Assembly (NCBI GenBank): GCA_020636315.1
Contig: JACJYA010000006.1
Span: 310,001 to 374,000 of the forward strand
Length of the DNA: 64,000 nucleotides
DNA from: Lewinellaceae bacterium
Lineage (GTDB): Bacteria > Bacteroidota > Bacteroidia > Chitinophagales > Saprospiraceae
Direction of reading: 5' to 3'
A program made the translations under genes and the position numbers. Below, one piece after another: positions 18,101-27,345 of the stretch. The notes under the pieces were generated by a model. That model did not search any database, was not told where the DNA came from, and saw only the letters and a program-made list of their open reading frames with translations. Within the stretch, counting starts at the first letter, position 1. Each line of letters begins with the position of its first letter.

Positions 18101-21100
18101 AATCAGAATGGAAATATTTCGAATTACGCCCGGATGGATACGAACTGAATAGAATAGACGTTCATTCGATTACCCAGCATCAATCACTCGTAGCAGCCGC
18201 GCTCCACCTGAGCGAAACGGATTTGGTGGCCTTGATTAATTTTCTGGCCGGAGAACACAAGTGGATCGTCCAGCCTATTATTGGAGGCGTTAAAGATCCC
18301 ATCTATTACTTTTTCAGAAATTCGCTCAGCCTAAAAAACCTATCGGTACTCTATAAGGCCGTTTCGATGGCCCGTTACCTGGGAATTACTATTCCGGAAT
18401 TCATTTTGGCTTACCGGCTTTTAAATCTGGAAATTTTCAAGGTAAAGGAAACGGCAGGTTTTTGGGGAATGCCGCCCAGTGTGAATATCGAAACGGAAGA
18501 AACCGTCCTGTTTGTCGAATTTGTGGAGCAAATCAAACGCTCGCCTTTTTCCATTCGCGACCTGGCCTATCTCTGGCAGCATCATACTGAAACTGGCCAG
18601 GAACTGGAACTGGTGCACCAGCGCATCAGGTATTTCATTGAGCAGTTAAAGACTGGATTAGATACTGCCGAAAATCAACAACCTGATCCTCAGGTTGAAC
18701 TGCTTGATCCTATTGAAGCCATTTTGAATGGAATGGTTCAAAAAGGATTTAGTGCAGCGGATGTCCGGGATTTCAAAATTATCCTGGAAGGGCATTTCGC
18801 AACACTTCCCAGGGAACCGGAACAGGAAATTACCGATGAAGCACTGGCGGAACAAAGAATCAGAGCGCTCTTCCCTACGCTCTCCGAGGACAGGATGGCC
18901 GACCTGATTAAGTTTCTTGTCACAAACCGTCCTCTGTCATTCAATAATTTTCAGTACTCAAAACTGTTTTACATTGTCAATGTCGTTCCACCGGATACCT
19001 ATCTCAGGCAACGTCAGGAAATCATTCTAAAACTAATTGAACAATACGGCTTTGCTGATGATACCATACAGGAGGTTAGAACGGTTTTGGAGCAGGATGG
19101 CAGGCTTGGCAGCATTGGAGGAGAAGACTCGGAACTAATGAAATGGGCCCGGCAAAAACTGGAGGAGCTGTATAAGGTATTGCCGGCTCAATTGCCTCCA
19201 AATTTACATCTGCCTACATTAAATTCTCATATAGCAGGATTGTTTAAAGGCCGGGATGTATTGTTTGACTATACCTACCCTCTGTTCATCAAAATTATCT
19301 CCAAATCCCTCAACACGGCAATTTACCTAAACCGGGAATTAGAAGCCTTTTCAGGCTTGCCAACCAGGATTATTCAAGCGCTGCTCCATAGCATCCTGAA
19401 CGGATCGGAGGCGGGGGATACTATGTTTGGCGACTTCCTCAACTGGCTCTCTCCCCAAAGCAGTACTTCTGAAGAGGAAATTCACCAACACCTGCTCCGC
19501 CTGGAAAAGATCAGTTGGCTGATCAAAGAGTGGAATTTGACGCCGGAAGAAATCGAATACCTGGCCGAAAACGGCAGTGATTTCCACAACTTCGATTGGA
19601 ACCAGGTTCCAGTTGCTAAAGACGAACCTGCTCTGAATTTTGAACAGTGGAGAGGATTGATGGCATTCGTAAGTGTCCGGGATCAGCTATCCGTTAAAAA
19701 AGGAGATATCCTGGCCTTTTTCAGGCAGGCAAAAGCCGGCGAGGGAGGAGCAGCGGAAGAAGCATTTCAAACTTTGGCTTCCCTGCTGAATATGGAATAC
19801 GACGAGGTAAAAACCCTGGCAAGCCACATCAGATACCTTGACCTGGAAGATGGCCAGGAGCCGAAAGATGGCAAACTGCGCATCGGGGTTCTTAGGAATG
19901 GGGAATCACTCCAACCATTGTTGGAATTGGCCCGGCTCGCTAAGCGAAGCGGACGTTCCTCTTCCACCCTTCAATATTGGGTGGAGGAGGAGGATGCCAA
20001 CTGTATAAGACTGGAGGCCGCTTTTCCGGAATCCTTCGACGACCTGCTCCGGCACAAAATCACCGTAGTGGAACAGATTCGCAACGCGGTGAAGGCCCAA
20101 TGCAGTGAAGAGCAATGGCGGCAGGTAGCCCGGCAATTTAGGGATCAGATGCGCATTCTGCAACGTGACCATTTGATGGAAGTGATTACCGGAGTAAACC
20201 GTACATTTTCCTTTGAGGGTTTCTACAATGCTTTCCTCCTTGACCCGCAGATGGATCCCTGCATGAAGACCACCCGTGTCAAACAGGCAATCAGCTCGGT
20301 GCAGCTCTATATTCGCCGCTTGTTAATGGGACTGGAAGAAGTTACTTCCGATATAAACCTGGATGATTTAAGAACAGACTGGAAATGGAAAAAGCACTAC
20401 CGCGTGTGGGAAGCCCAGCGCAAGGTTTTCCTTTACCCTGAAAACTGGATAGAACCGGAGTTGCGGGATAATAAAACGCCGTTTTTTGAAGATTTTGAGG
20501 GTGAGTTGGCGCAGGGGGAACTAAATGACAAAAATATTGAGAAGGCCTATAAGAATTATTTGCGGAAAGTGGATGAGGTGGGGGATTTGGAAATAGCTGC
20601 TTTTACGGAAACGATCGTAGAGGAAGAGGGACTAGAATTGAAACGTTTTTATGTTATTGGCCGAACAAGATTAAAGCCTCATTCGCACTTCTTCCGCATA
20701 CGAAATGAGAGTAATATTTGGTCGCCCTGGGAGCGTATTGACCTGGATATTGAATCGGAGGTAGTTCTGCTAACAGTTTACAGGGGCGCCCCTTATTTAT
20801 TCTGGCCCAGTATCAAGGAGCGTGTTCAAAAACTGGGGCAAGACAATCCGGATGATGAGAACAACGACAAAAATAACTACCTGCCGGTATTTGAGATTCA
20901 ATTTAACTGGAGCCGCTATGAAGATGGGCGATGGCAGCCAAAAAAGAAGGCCGATGGATGTGTTGAGTTAATGTATGATTGGAAGTATCAGGAGTTGTTT
21001 GAAAAACCGGAAGAATTGATTCGCTACAATATTGGTATAGAAAATGACCGGCTTTCGATTGAGTTATTTATTCCTAGTGTTAATTATACTAATGTAGAAC

Positions 21101-24100
21101 AAGATCCTGTTTTCCCAATAACCTCCCGATTTACCTGGGATGAAGGAAAGTTTAAGGAACATTTTGCAGGCATTAAAAAATTGGCCAATGATATTGATTG
21201 GTCTTATATCTACGGTGAGAATTTTAATAATGAACCTGCACAGAATTTGACTTCTGCAGTAGAGTCACTCATGAATTCTGCTGAAAAGATCACTTCGAAT
21301 AATTTATATTTCAGGAAGGATAATCACTTTGATTATATCCATAAACTTGCAGTTGGGAAAATCGAAGATCGCAACCCCGAACGCATTGAGGCAGAATGGA
21401 CTCAAGGATTGTTAGGGACTTTTTTTGATGTGATTCCTTTTCAGTTTAACAATAATAAAAGTCATTTCCCAGATAATCCTCCATCTACAGGTTTAAAAGG
21501 CTTAAAAGATGATGACAAAGGAAAAATAGACATTGCTCTGGACAAGTTTAATTCAATACAGGATAGCGATATCGATCTTGAGGATCATGGCTATGCATAT
21601 GCGCGGCCTCCTGGATATTTAAAGTATATACGTTTTGCCAGAATAGAATTTACTGGATACAAATTGGTGGAGGAGATCAGAAATGCAACCGGATATGTCA
21701 ATGGAATAAATTTTGATTCCAGCATAACTGGCTATGGAAATATTATCGAAGATGAATATTTAGATTTACCATACAATTATCCTTTCCAGGAAATCACACT
21801 GCAGAATAATTTATTATGGGTCAAATCCAATAAGATTAAATTTACTGACAGGAAAATTGGGGAGGCTGACATTATTTTCTTTTCTACCTCAAAAGAGCCC
21901 TATTCATTATTATTTTCGAATGGTGTTTCAAATAGATTTTCTTTTTCTGATTCTAACGGCACTTTTTTTACTACCTGGGACCAGTTTCACAGAAAATCAT
22001 TTTCGCCTGCTCATCCTATTTATTCTAAATTGTATCCTGGGAATGTGCTGAAACTTGACGCTCATTTTCATCCATTTATCAGTTCTTTTAATAGTACTAT
22101 GGATGACAATCGCCTTGATGCCAAAAGAAAATTCGAAGGCGTACTCAATTTGCGTGAGCAAAATAAATCACTTCCTTTTTATGAGCTTTACGATCTATCG
22201 ACTAATATTTCTGAAATATTTAATGATTATATTTCTATTAGTGACTTAGTTTGGGGCAAGCCTAATCTCTCAGTAGATTTCAAAGGAGGCCCATACAGCT
22301 TATACAACTGGGAAATCTTCTTCCATATCCCCTTTACCATTGCCGTTCGCTTATCCCAGAACAAAAAATTTGCCGAAGCCCAGCAGTGGTTTCATTATAT
22401 CTTTGATCCCTTTGGTTCTTTTTCTCTTGATGATTCTGATCCGGAATCCCCCAGCCGCTACTGGAATTTTCTGGAATTGCACAAATTAAAAGGCGTCAAG
22501 AGCCTGCAGGAAATATGGGATGATGTTGGGGAACGGGAAAGCCAATTAAGTGAACTGGCAGAAGACCCCTTCCAGCCGCACCGGATTGCCCGCGACCGCC
22601 TGAGCGCTTATCAAAAGGCAGTAGTAATGAAGTATCTGGACAATCTCATCGCCTGGGGAGATCACCTCTTCGAACAAGATACTATCGAAACGATCAACGA
22701 GGCCACTCTTCTTTACGTTCTGGCAGCAAAAATCCTGGGCCCTCGTCCGCGATTGCTACCCAGTGAGCAGGCAGCCGTTCAACAACACGCTTTAACTGGA
22801 AGCAGGACCATGCAGTTGGCCAAATATTCCGAAGGGCTCGAAACAGCGGAAAGCCAAATGATGCTTTCGGTTGACTTTCAGGCGCCCGGTTTCGCTACCT
22901 TTGCACTGGAACAGGCTTTCCCCATCACGCAATGGCATCAGCAGGCAACTGCCTTTATGGCCCGTGGCATAGAGGGCGAAACCATCGAACAGGCTGTATT
23001 TAACGACATACCACATAACAGCAAACTCCTGAGCTACTGGGATACAGTGGCCGGCCGCCTTTTCAAGATCCGCCATTGCCAGAACATCGAAGGCCTGGCC
23101 CGCGAACTGCCCATCTTCGAACCGCCCATCGATCCCGGCTTACTGGTGCGCGGCAGCGCCCTCGGCGTCGATATCAGCGAGCTGCTGTCCGGCCTGTATG
23201 CACCGTTGCCGCCCTATCGCTTCCGGGTGATGCTGCAGAAGGCGAATGAGTTCTGTGCCGATGTGCGCAGCCTGGGTGGGGCCCTGCTCTCTGCCCTGGA
23301 GAAAAAAGACGCTGAGGAGCTGTCACTGCTGCGGGCCGGCCACGAAAAGCAAATGCTGAGACTGGCCCGGGAGATCAAAAAGCAACAGATCAGTGAACTT
23401 CGGGAAAATCTGAAATCGGCTCAGGTATCCCTGGAAATGGCGGAGGGGAGATATGAGTTTTACAGTTCGCGTAAGTTTGAAAATTCGAATGAAAAGCAGC
23501 AGGTTAAGAAACTGGATTATGCCCTTGTTTTTAATGTTGCAGGACAATTGCACGCTGCTGCAGCCTCCGTTTCTTATTTAATCGCCAATTATCACACAAA
23601 TACAGATGATGGACGGACAAAAATTGAAATGGGGGGAAGAGCATGGGGAGACGGTCTAAAGGCTACCTCTGAATTTCTCAATATGGTTGGTGGTATCTTA
23701 TCCCATCAAGCCAACATGCATTCCATCCAGGCCTCCCGTGAGCGCCGCTGGGACGATTGGCAATTCCAGGCCCGGCAAGCCAAAAAAGAGATCAAACAGA
23801 TCCGGAAACAGATCCTGGCCGCTGAGATCCGCCTGGCCATTGCTGAAAAGGAATTGTCGAACCATGAGAAACAGCAGGAGCAAGCCGAAGAGATCGAAAC
23901 CTTCATGCTGCATAAATTCACCAATCGGGAACTGTATCACTGGATGATCTCCCAAATTTCCGGCATTTATTTCCAAACCTACAAAATGGCCCTGGAAGTG
24001 GCCCGCATGGCGCAGCGCTGCTATCGCTATGAGCGTGGGGACGAAGCGGCTACCTTCATCGGCGCCGCCTACTGGGATAACCTGAAAAAAGGGCTCCTGG

Positions 24101-25188
24101 CCGGAGAAAAACTCCAGTTCGACCTGCGCCGCATGGAACAGGAATATTTGCGAAAAAATACCCGCGATCTGGAACTGACCAAACATATTTCCCTTAAGGC
24201 GCTTGATCCGGTTCAACTGAACCGCCTGCGCTATGAAGGGAAATGCACCATTCAAATTCCGGAGCTGCTCTTTGATCTGGACTATCCTGGCCACTATTAT
24301 CGGCGCATCAAATCGATGAGCATCTCTATTCCGGCCATTGTCGGGCCCTACAGCGGCGTTAACGCCACGCTGCGGCTACTCAAAAGCAAAACCCGCATCA
24401 AAGACGAAATGGATGAACAGGATGAAACGGCTCTAAGCCTGGATCAGATGGTTAATACCGGCCAGATCGCTTTGAGCTCCGGCCAAAGCGACAGCGGTTT
24501 GTTCGAACTCAACTACAACGACGAACGCTACCTGCCCTTCGAACTGCGCGGCGTAGTGAGCACCTGGGAGTTGGAGTTCCCGGGCCAGTTGGAACAGTTT
24601 GACCGGACCACGATCTCCGATGTGATCTTCCACATGCGATATACGGCTCGTCAAGGGGATGAAACATTTGAACAAAACGTCCGTGATAAGATCGATAAAG
24701 TCTTCAATGGGGAGAACCCACCCGAGAACCTGGCAATTGCGCTGGATATTCGCCGGGAATTTCCGGCACTTTGGCAACCATTTATTTCCAGCTGGAAGGA
24801 AGATGGTATCCGCGAACTTTCCCTGAACATCGCTAAAGATTACTTCCCGTACTTGCTGCGTCCTTTCTCGACCAGAGTGAAACAAGTATCTCTTTTTTGC
24901 GAACTAACCGGGGCGCCGGATGCCAACGAACCGGATAAAAAATTGCAGCTTGATATCCAGGCAGCAGATGCATCTTCTCAGCCTGTGTCGTTGACCAGGG
25001 TAATGGATGCGGAAGATAGATATTTCTACCTGTCTGATCGGTTAGACTTACATCCGACAGGGTCAGATCCGAAAAGTACAGGTTTGGGCGTACCGGGTGG
25101 CCTGAAAATACAGGCCGAAAATGGAGTGCTTCCGGTGGATAAATTGAAAGAACTGATCGTGGTGCTTCATCTTTACACTTATCAATAA
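15127..25188 (+). CDS. Tc toxin TcA subunit (pore-forming translocation channel)
   Basis: This 3353-residue protein is longer than the roughly 2500 residues usual for TcA. It begins with a transthyretin-like/carboxypeptidase-regulatory fold (RISGIIRTEKGIPVPGLLVKAYD, ~15-110). The ABC-toxin N region is clear near 1650-1800 (TSRV-like KTTRVKQAISSVQLYIRRLLMGLE). A middle receptor-binding or neuraminidase-like region follows (~1800-2380). The helical pore region (~2700-3060) has long amphipathic helices and RRWDDWQFQARQAKKEIKQI. The TcB-binding domain follows (~3080-3250; IPAIVGPYSGVNATLRLL, DSGLFELNYNDERYLPFE, ISDVIFHMRYTAR). Family knowledge: five copies form a bell that injects the TcC tip across a target membrane. 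No N-terminal secretion signal is visible. Codons 1950-2375 are AT-rich compared with the rest. Confidence 0.93.
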   Translation: MLKTKTNTSKPPKETYRISGIIRTEKGIPVPGLLVKAYDKKAGQKLRPLGNAATLGQGNYEINYTQRVTAAMKTQGADLLVKVYGADKKLIAESTLLINAPKDARINLTVPNEVYLGPSEFEQLESKIKAVAAEEDWSTLGDDDIAYLSAKLQLSDQKIMRFIHSWKLAAETGAYPKEYRLPPAVFYGLLHDERLPGLSSLVNQSERALKQLLIQASSDNLIPALQEKQAEEYVATLKELAVYIALQGKKDKEVFSVKGMIDILEDMPENLKNSFVRSYVLQNGRSDSRNVRELLPDKEGQKYQEPIQGLFTLSAMTGQNLSLVEALYRDLKNPDIGDYTHIRDLAKKGQKEWSTYLNEKKVLLPRQENGKRLTQTAYAEELASTFKKAFPMVDFVHALQTSRVLPQNRQPSTGLSTFFAQNPDFHLQQKAIDNFWADANLKGISKAQQAGLLQELRSWQRVYKLLPDDEQRNEKSITLMAMEPPLDSAMKIANLSKSGFTAIWADARKKSTRASQAELRAEADMIYKRARLMAFMVSATSWKYSAALDVVRPMVVPPAVEAPATKEPVSTVKTRGIQNYLPDTNTLLDQPYYREVLKCQSVLSPAAYLQELLAIPIYNTGQQLTVGDQLKQKRPDILLLQPTTQNTETQLPYIDLVNEILERLVSYGQEDEWNFDLQTTYSAEELELRAENEFSPAYIKPATYRYSMSLPWDKWYTEARLYLDYLDIPLYQLIEAFRHVVLTNNQFDYTKRRINQLNAIPAMRSFWGLTEPAYIYIKDNLSGKPLNTIFGISEDQLETEGKKLSVLMPLLGFWQGNKKGDTGAKELILLRQTLGTRYIQDAIPSGQPPIDILFTDDPLEGELSTISKDIIIRLAKFERLRRTLGWTPMELHQGIMTFAKRSVLDYDLHTDIFNDKVLLQLSHVERLRKAKKGASVVELLSWWGPMESGAGFTALSSLYEAEELEGNHKTLYEKVFLNTSLYSELGENAHEESEWKYFELRPDGYELNRIDVHSITQHQSLVAAALHLSETDLVALINFLAGEHKWIVQPIIGGVKDPIYYFFRNSLSLKNLSVLYKAVSMARYLGITIPEFILAYRLLNLEIFKVKETAGFWGMPPSVNIETEETVLFVEFVEQIKRSPFSIRDLAYLWQHHTETGQELELVHQRIRYFIEQLKTGLDTAENQQPDPQVELLDPIEAILNGMVQKGFSAADVRDFKIILEGHFATLPREPEQEITDEALAEQRIRALFPTLSEDRMADLIKFLVTNRPLSFNNFQYSKLFYIVNVVPPDTYLRQRQEIILKLIEQYGFADDTIQEVRTVLEQDGRLGSIGGEDSELMKWARQKLEELYKVLPAQLPPNLHLPTLNSHIAGLFKGRDVLFDYTYPLFIKIISKSLNTAIYLNRELEAFSGLPTRIIQALLHSILNGSEAGDTMFGDFLNWLSPQSSTSEEEIHQHLLRLEKISWLIKEWNLTPEEIEYLAENGSDFHNFDWNQVPVAKDEPALNFEQWRGLMAFVSVRDQLSVKKGDILAFFRQAKAGEGGAAEEAFQTLASLLNMEYDEVKTLASHIRYLDLEDGQEPKDGKLRIGVLRNGESLQPLLELARLAKRSGRSSSTLQYWVEEEDANCIRLEAAFPESFDDLLRHKITVVEQIRNAVKAQCSEEQWRQVARQFRDQMRILQRDHLMEVITGVNRTFSFEGFYNAFLLDPQMDPCMKTTRVKQAISSVQLYIRRLLMGLEEVTSDINLDDLRTDWKWKKHYRVWEAQRKVFLYPENWIEPELRDNKTPFFEDFEGELAQGELNDKNIEKAYKNYLRKVDEVGDLEIAAFTETIVEEEGLELKRFYVIGRTRLKPHSHFFRIRNESNIWSPWERIDLDIESEVVLLTVYRGAPYLFWPSIKERVQKLGQDNPDDENNDKNNYLPVFEIQFNWSRYEDGRWQPKKKADGCVELMYDWKYQELFEKPEELIRYNIGIENDRLSIELFIPSVNYTNVEQDPVFPITSRFTWDEGKFKEHFAGIKKLANDIDWSYIYGENFNNEPAQNLTSAVESLMNSAEKITSNNLYFRKDNHFDYIHKLAVGKIEDRNPERIEAEWTQGLLGTFFDVIPFQFNNNKSHFPDNPPSTGLKGLKDDDKGKIDIALDKFNSIQDSDIDLEDHGYAYARPPGYLKYIRFARIEFTGYKLVEEIRNATGYVNGINFDSSITGYGNIIEDEYLDLPYNYPFQEITLQNNLLWVKSNKIKFTDRKIGEADIIFFSTSKEPYSLLFSNGVSNRFSFSDSNGTFFTTWDQFHRKSFSPAHPIYSKLYPGNVLKLDAHFHPFISSFNSTMDDNRLDAKRKFEGVLNLREQNKSLPFYELYDLSTNISEIFNDYISISDLVWGKPNLSVDFKGGPYSLYNWEIFFHIPFTIAVRLSQNKKFAEAQQWFHYIFDPFGSFSLDDSDPESPSRYWNFLELHKLKGVKSLQEIWDDVGERESQLSELAEDPFQPHRIARDRLSAYQKAVVMKYLDNLIAWGDHLFEQDTIETINEATLLYVLAAKILGPRPRLLPSEQAAVQQHALTGSRTMQLAKYSEGLETAESQMMLSVDFQAPGFATFALEQAFPITQWHQQATAFMARGIEGETIEQAVFNDIPHNSKLLSYWDTVAGRLFKIRHCQNIEGLARELPIFEPPIDPGLLVRGSALGVDISELLSGLYAPLPPYRFRVMLQKANEFCADVRSLGGALLSALEKKDAEELSLLRAGHEKQMLRLAREIKKQQISELRENLKSAQVSLEMAEGRYEFYSSRKFENSNEKQQVKKLDYALVFNVAGQLHAAAASVSYLIANYHTNTDDGRTKIEMGGRAWGDGLKATSEFLNMVGGILSHQANMHSIQASRERRWDDWQFQARQAKKEIKQIRKQILAAEIRLAIAEKELSNHEKQQEQAEEIETFMLHKFTNRELYHWMISQISGIYFQTYKMALEVARMAQRCYRYERGDEAATFIGAAYWDNLKKGLLAGEKLQFDLRRMEQEYLRKNTRDLELTKHISLKALDPVQLNRLRYEGKCTIQIPELLFDLDYPGHYYRRIKSMSISIPAIVGPYSGVNATLRLLKSKTRIKDEMDEQDETALSLDQMVNTGQIALSSGQSDSGLFELNYNDERYLPFELRGVVSTWELEFPGQLEQFDRTTISDVIFHMRYTARQGDETFEQNVRDKIDKVFNGENPPENLAIALDIRREFPALWQPFISSWKEDGIRELSLNIAKDYFPYLLRPFSTRVKQVSLFCELTGAPDANEPDKKLQLDIQAADASSQPVSLTRVMDAEDRYFYLSDRLDLHPTGSDPKSTGLGVPGGLKIQAENGVLPVDKLKELIVVLHLYTYQ

Positions 25189-25190
25189 GT

Positions 25191-25227
25191 GCCAACTCCC
25201 TACAGGAAGAAGCTACAGGGAGTTGGC
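25191..25227. terminator. Hairpin between convergent TcA and desaturase genes
   Basis: Arms GCCAACTCCCT (25191-25201) and AGGGAGTTGGC (25217-25227) pair perfectly over 11 bp around a 15-nt loop, beginning 2 nt after the TcA stop codon. There is no T-tract on either side. It is placed to end both convergent transcripts, but may instead protect 3' ends. Confidence 0.55.
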
Positions 25228-25267
25228 AGCCCGGGTATTGTCAGAGGGCTGAATCAGGCCGGATGTT

Positions 25268-26359
25268 TTAAACGTACGACAATTCCTTCAGCTGGCGCCC
25301 GTGATAACGAATGGCTTCCCACCAGGTTTTTTTGGTGTGGTAGGGAATGCCATATTCCTTCGCCGTCTGGCGGACGATCTTCGACAGTGCCGGATAATGA
25401 ACATGGCACACCGTGGGAAAAAGATGGTGCTCGACCTGGTAGTTCAGCCCGCCTACAAACCAGGTCAGCAGTTTGCTGTCCTGGCCGAAATTGGTAGTTG
25501 TCAGCAGTTGGTGGATGGCAAAATTGTTTTCCATTTGCCCCTTTTCATCGGGCAGGGGGTAATCATTTTCCGGCATGACGTGCGCCGGCTGGAAGACCAG
25601 GCTCAGAATGAGGCCCGCCACCAGGTGGGTGCACAGGAAGCAAAGCAGGATGAACCAGGGTGAAAACGGCAGGATGAGCATGGGAAGCACCAGCACGTAA
25701 CCATAATAAACGGCTTTGGTCAGAACGACTTCCAGCAGCATATTGCGAAATTCATTTTTGCCGGTGAGCAAACCCCGCTCGCGAAATTCAAACAATTGGG
25801 AAAACTCCTTGGTCGTTACCCAGGAAAGGGTCATAAACCCGTAGAGCAACCAGGCATAATAGTGTTGGTAGCGGTGGATCGTCATTTTGCCGGCATGGGG
25901 AGAGAACCTTAATATCTTCACTCTGCTGATATCTTCATCATACCCCTGAATATTGGTGTAGGTATGATGGAGAACGTTGTGTTGTATTTTCCAGTAGGCA
26001 GCACAACCTCCGACCAGGTTCAGGAGGTACCCCAGAAAGGTATTCACGGCCCTGTTGCTGGAATAGGCGCCGTGATTGGCGTCATGCATGATCGATAAGC
26101 CGATGCCGGCCACCCCGACGCCCATTAGCAGCCAGAGGCCGAAGAAAACGGCTTTGCTCTCCACAACGGTCAGACTCAGAATGAAAGGAACAAGGTAAAG
26201 AGAGATCATGAAAACGGTTTTCACCACCATTGCTCCATTGGCATGGCGGGAAATCCCTTTTTCGTCAAAGTAGGCGGCTGCGCGCTGCCTGAGCGTAGAA
26301 TAAAAATCGCCGCGCTTACTTTTTGGATAGCGGATAGTTGCAGATGATGTAGATGCCAT
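25268..26359 (-). CDS. Membrane fatty acid desaturase (acyl-CoA/front-end type)
   Basis: The 363-residue protein has the three histidine boxes of membrane di-iron desaturases: HDANH (~92-96), HNVLHH (~127-132) and QVEHH (~308-312). The Gln in the third box is typical of front-end (delta-5/delta-6-like) and bacterial linoleoyl-CoA-type desaturases. Hydrophobic segments before box 1 and between boxes 2 and 3 fit four membrane helices. Expected role: oxygen-dependent insertion of a double bond into acyl chains of membrane lipids, with regiochemistry unknown. The start at 26359 (MASTSSATIRYPKS) is preferred, because the upstream 28-residue extension of the frame looks non-coding. The gene stands alone and converges with the TcA gene. 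Confidence 0.9.
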   Translation of the reverse strand: MASTSSATIRYPKSKRGDFYSTLRQRAAAYFDEKGISRHANGAMVVKTVFMISLYLVPFILSLTVVESKAVFFGLWLLMGVGVAGIGLSIMHDANHGAYSSNRAVNTFLGYLLNLVGGCAAYWKIQHNVLHHTYTNIQGYDEDISRVKILRFSPHAGKMTIHRYQHYYAWLLYGFMTLSWVTTKEFSQLFEFRERGLLTGKNEFRNMLLEVVLTKAVYYGYVLVLPMLILPFSPWFILLCFLCTHLVAGLILSLVFQPAHVMPENDYPLPDEKGQMENNFAIHQLLTTTNFGQDSKLLTWFVGGLNYQVEHHLFPTVCHVHYPALSKIVRQTAKEYGIPYHTKKTWWEAIRYHGRQLKELSYV

Positions 26360-26655
26360 AAAAAAAATTTGTGCCAGTTGGCAATTGAAAGTTTGATGAT
26401 AATGAAAAAAAAATAAAGGGGAAAGATAAGAATTATGTTTCAAAGTGTAGTTTCGGACTTTTTTCAGGCCATGATTTTTTCCAGAAAATTCGGTGAAAAT
26501 TGTAGGGAAAGCAATAAAAGAGGGTGGAGTTTAGCAGGAGAACACCTCATGGCCCATAAGGATTCTACTTTCTTTTTTTGGGTGTTAATGAGAACTCTTT
26601 TTTCCGAACAGATTTGGCAATCACTAAAGGTTCAGCCTGCCTGCTTCATAACCGC
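26360..26655. other. Gap upstream of the desaturase
   Basis: No gene or RNA is recognised. The stretch is AT-rich next to the desaturase start and presumably holds its promoter on the - strand. No clear TTTG / TAnnTTTG pair could be fixed. Confidence 0.3.
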
Positions 26656-27210
26656 TTAGTGTTTTTCACTGACCAGTACGAAAGCGGGCGGTACATTAAG
26701 GGGTACAAAGTTTACATCCACATTACCGAAAACGGTCTCATAAAGGCTTTTGGTAAGAAGGGAATAATGCACCTGAATGTAAAGGCCACTTTTCCTGAGG
26801 TATTTGTGGCAGATGCTGACGATCTTGTACCCCAACTCTTTGGGAAGGGCGACAAAGGGAATAGCGGAGATGAAAAAATCGACTTCCGTAGCTCCGATCC
26901 GTTCCAGGTACTCTCCTAATTTTTCAGCGGAGTCTTCTGCTATGATAAGCCGCTTATCCTTGATCTTGCGCAGGCTTTCACAAAATTTGGGATGGACTTC
27001 GAAGGCCAGGAGGGTGGCGTCCGGATGCATACTCTTCAGGATGTGTTTGGTAATGACCCCGTCTCCGGCGCCAAGTTCAACAATAAGGCGGGCATCCTGA
27101 AAATTGACATGTTTGATCATGCCCTTACAAAGGTGCCTGGAACTACGGGCAACTGTACCTACTGTTTTCAGGTTTTTCAACCCCTCCCGCAAGAATTCAA
27201 TACTTTTCAT
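26656..27210 (-). CDS. SAM-dependent methyltransferase, phospholipid/rRNA-adenine methyltransferase-like
   Basis: The 184-residue single-domain protein has the SAM-binding motif I VELGAGDG (44-51), an acidic motif II region (LLAFEVHPKF) and the motif III/IV stretch FFISAIPFVALP. The last resembles the S/N-IPF motif of KsgA/PmtA-related enzymes. The opening (FLREGLKNLKTVGTVARSSRHL) is typical of phospholipid N-methyltransferase (PmtA-like) proteins annotated in many genomes. Likely substrate: a membrane lipid head group such as phosphatidylethanolamine, but this is inference, and an rRNA or small-molecule substrate is possible. It is transcribed towards the desaturase with a 296-nt gap. Confidence 0.7.
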   Translation of the reverse strand: MKSIEFLREGLKNLKTVGTVARSSRHLCKGMIKHVNFQDARLIVELGAGDGVITKHILKSMHPDATLLAFEVHPKFCESLRKIKDKRLIIAEDSAEKLGEYLERIGATEVDFFISAIPFVALPKELGYKIVSICHKYLRKSGLYIQVHYSLLTKSLYETVFGNVDVNFVPLNVPPAFVLVSEKH

Positions 27211-27345
27211 ATAGTGTTAATTAAAGTCGCTTCCTATGGCCCGGTGTGGTTATTCTGAGGCGTGCAGCACAGGCTTCCCGCCATTCACTTTCCAGATTAA
27301 TATGAATATGAGGATGGGATCGGGATTAAAAATACGAGCTTTTTG

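Noticed and set aside
25189..25663. Plus-strand frames antisense to the desaturase
   Set aside because: They are shadows of the desaturase gene, whose histidine boxes fix the coding strand.
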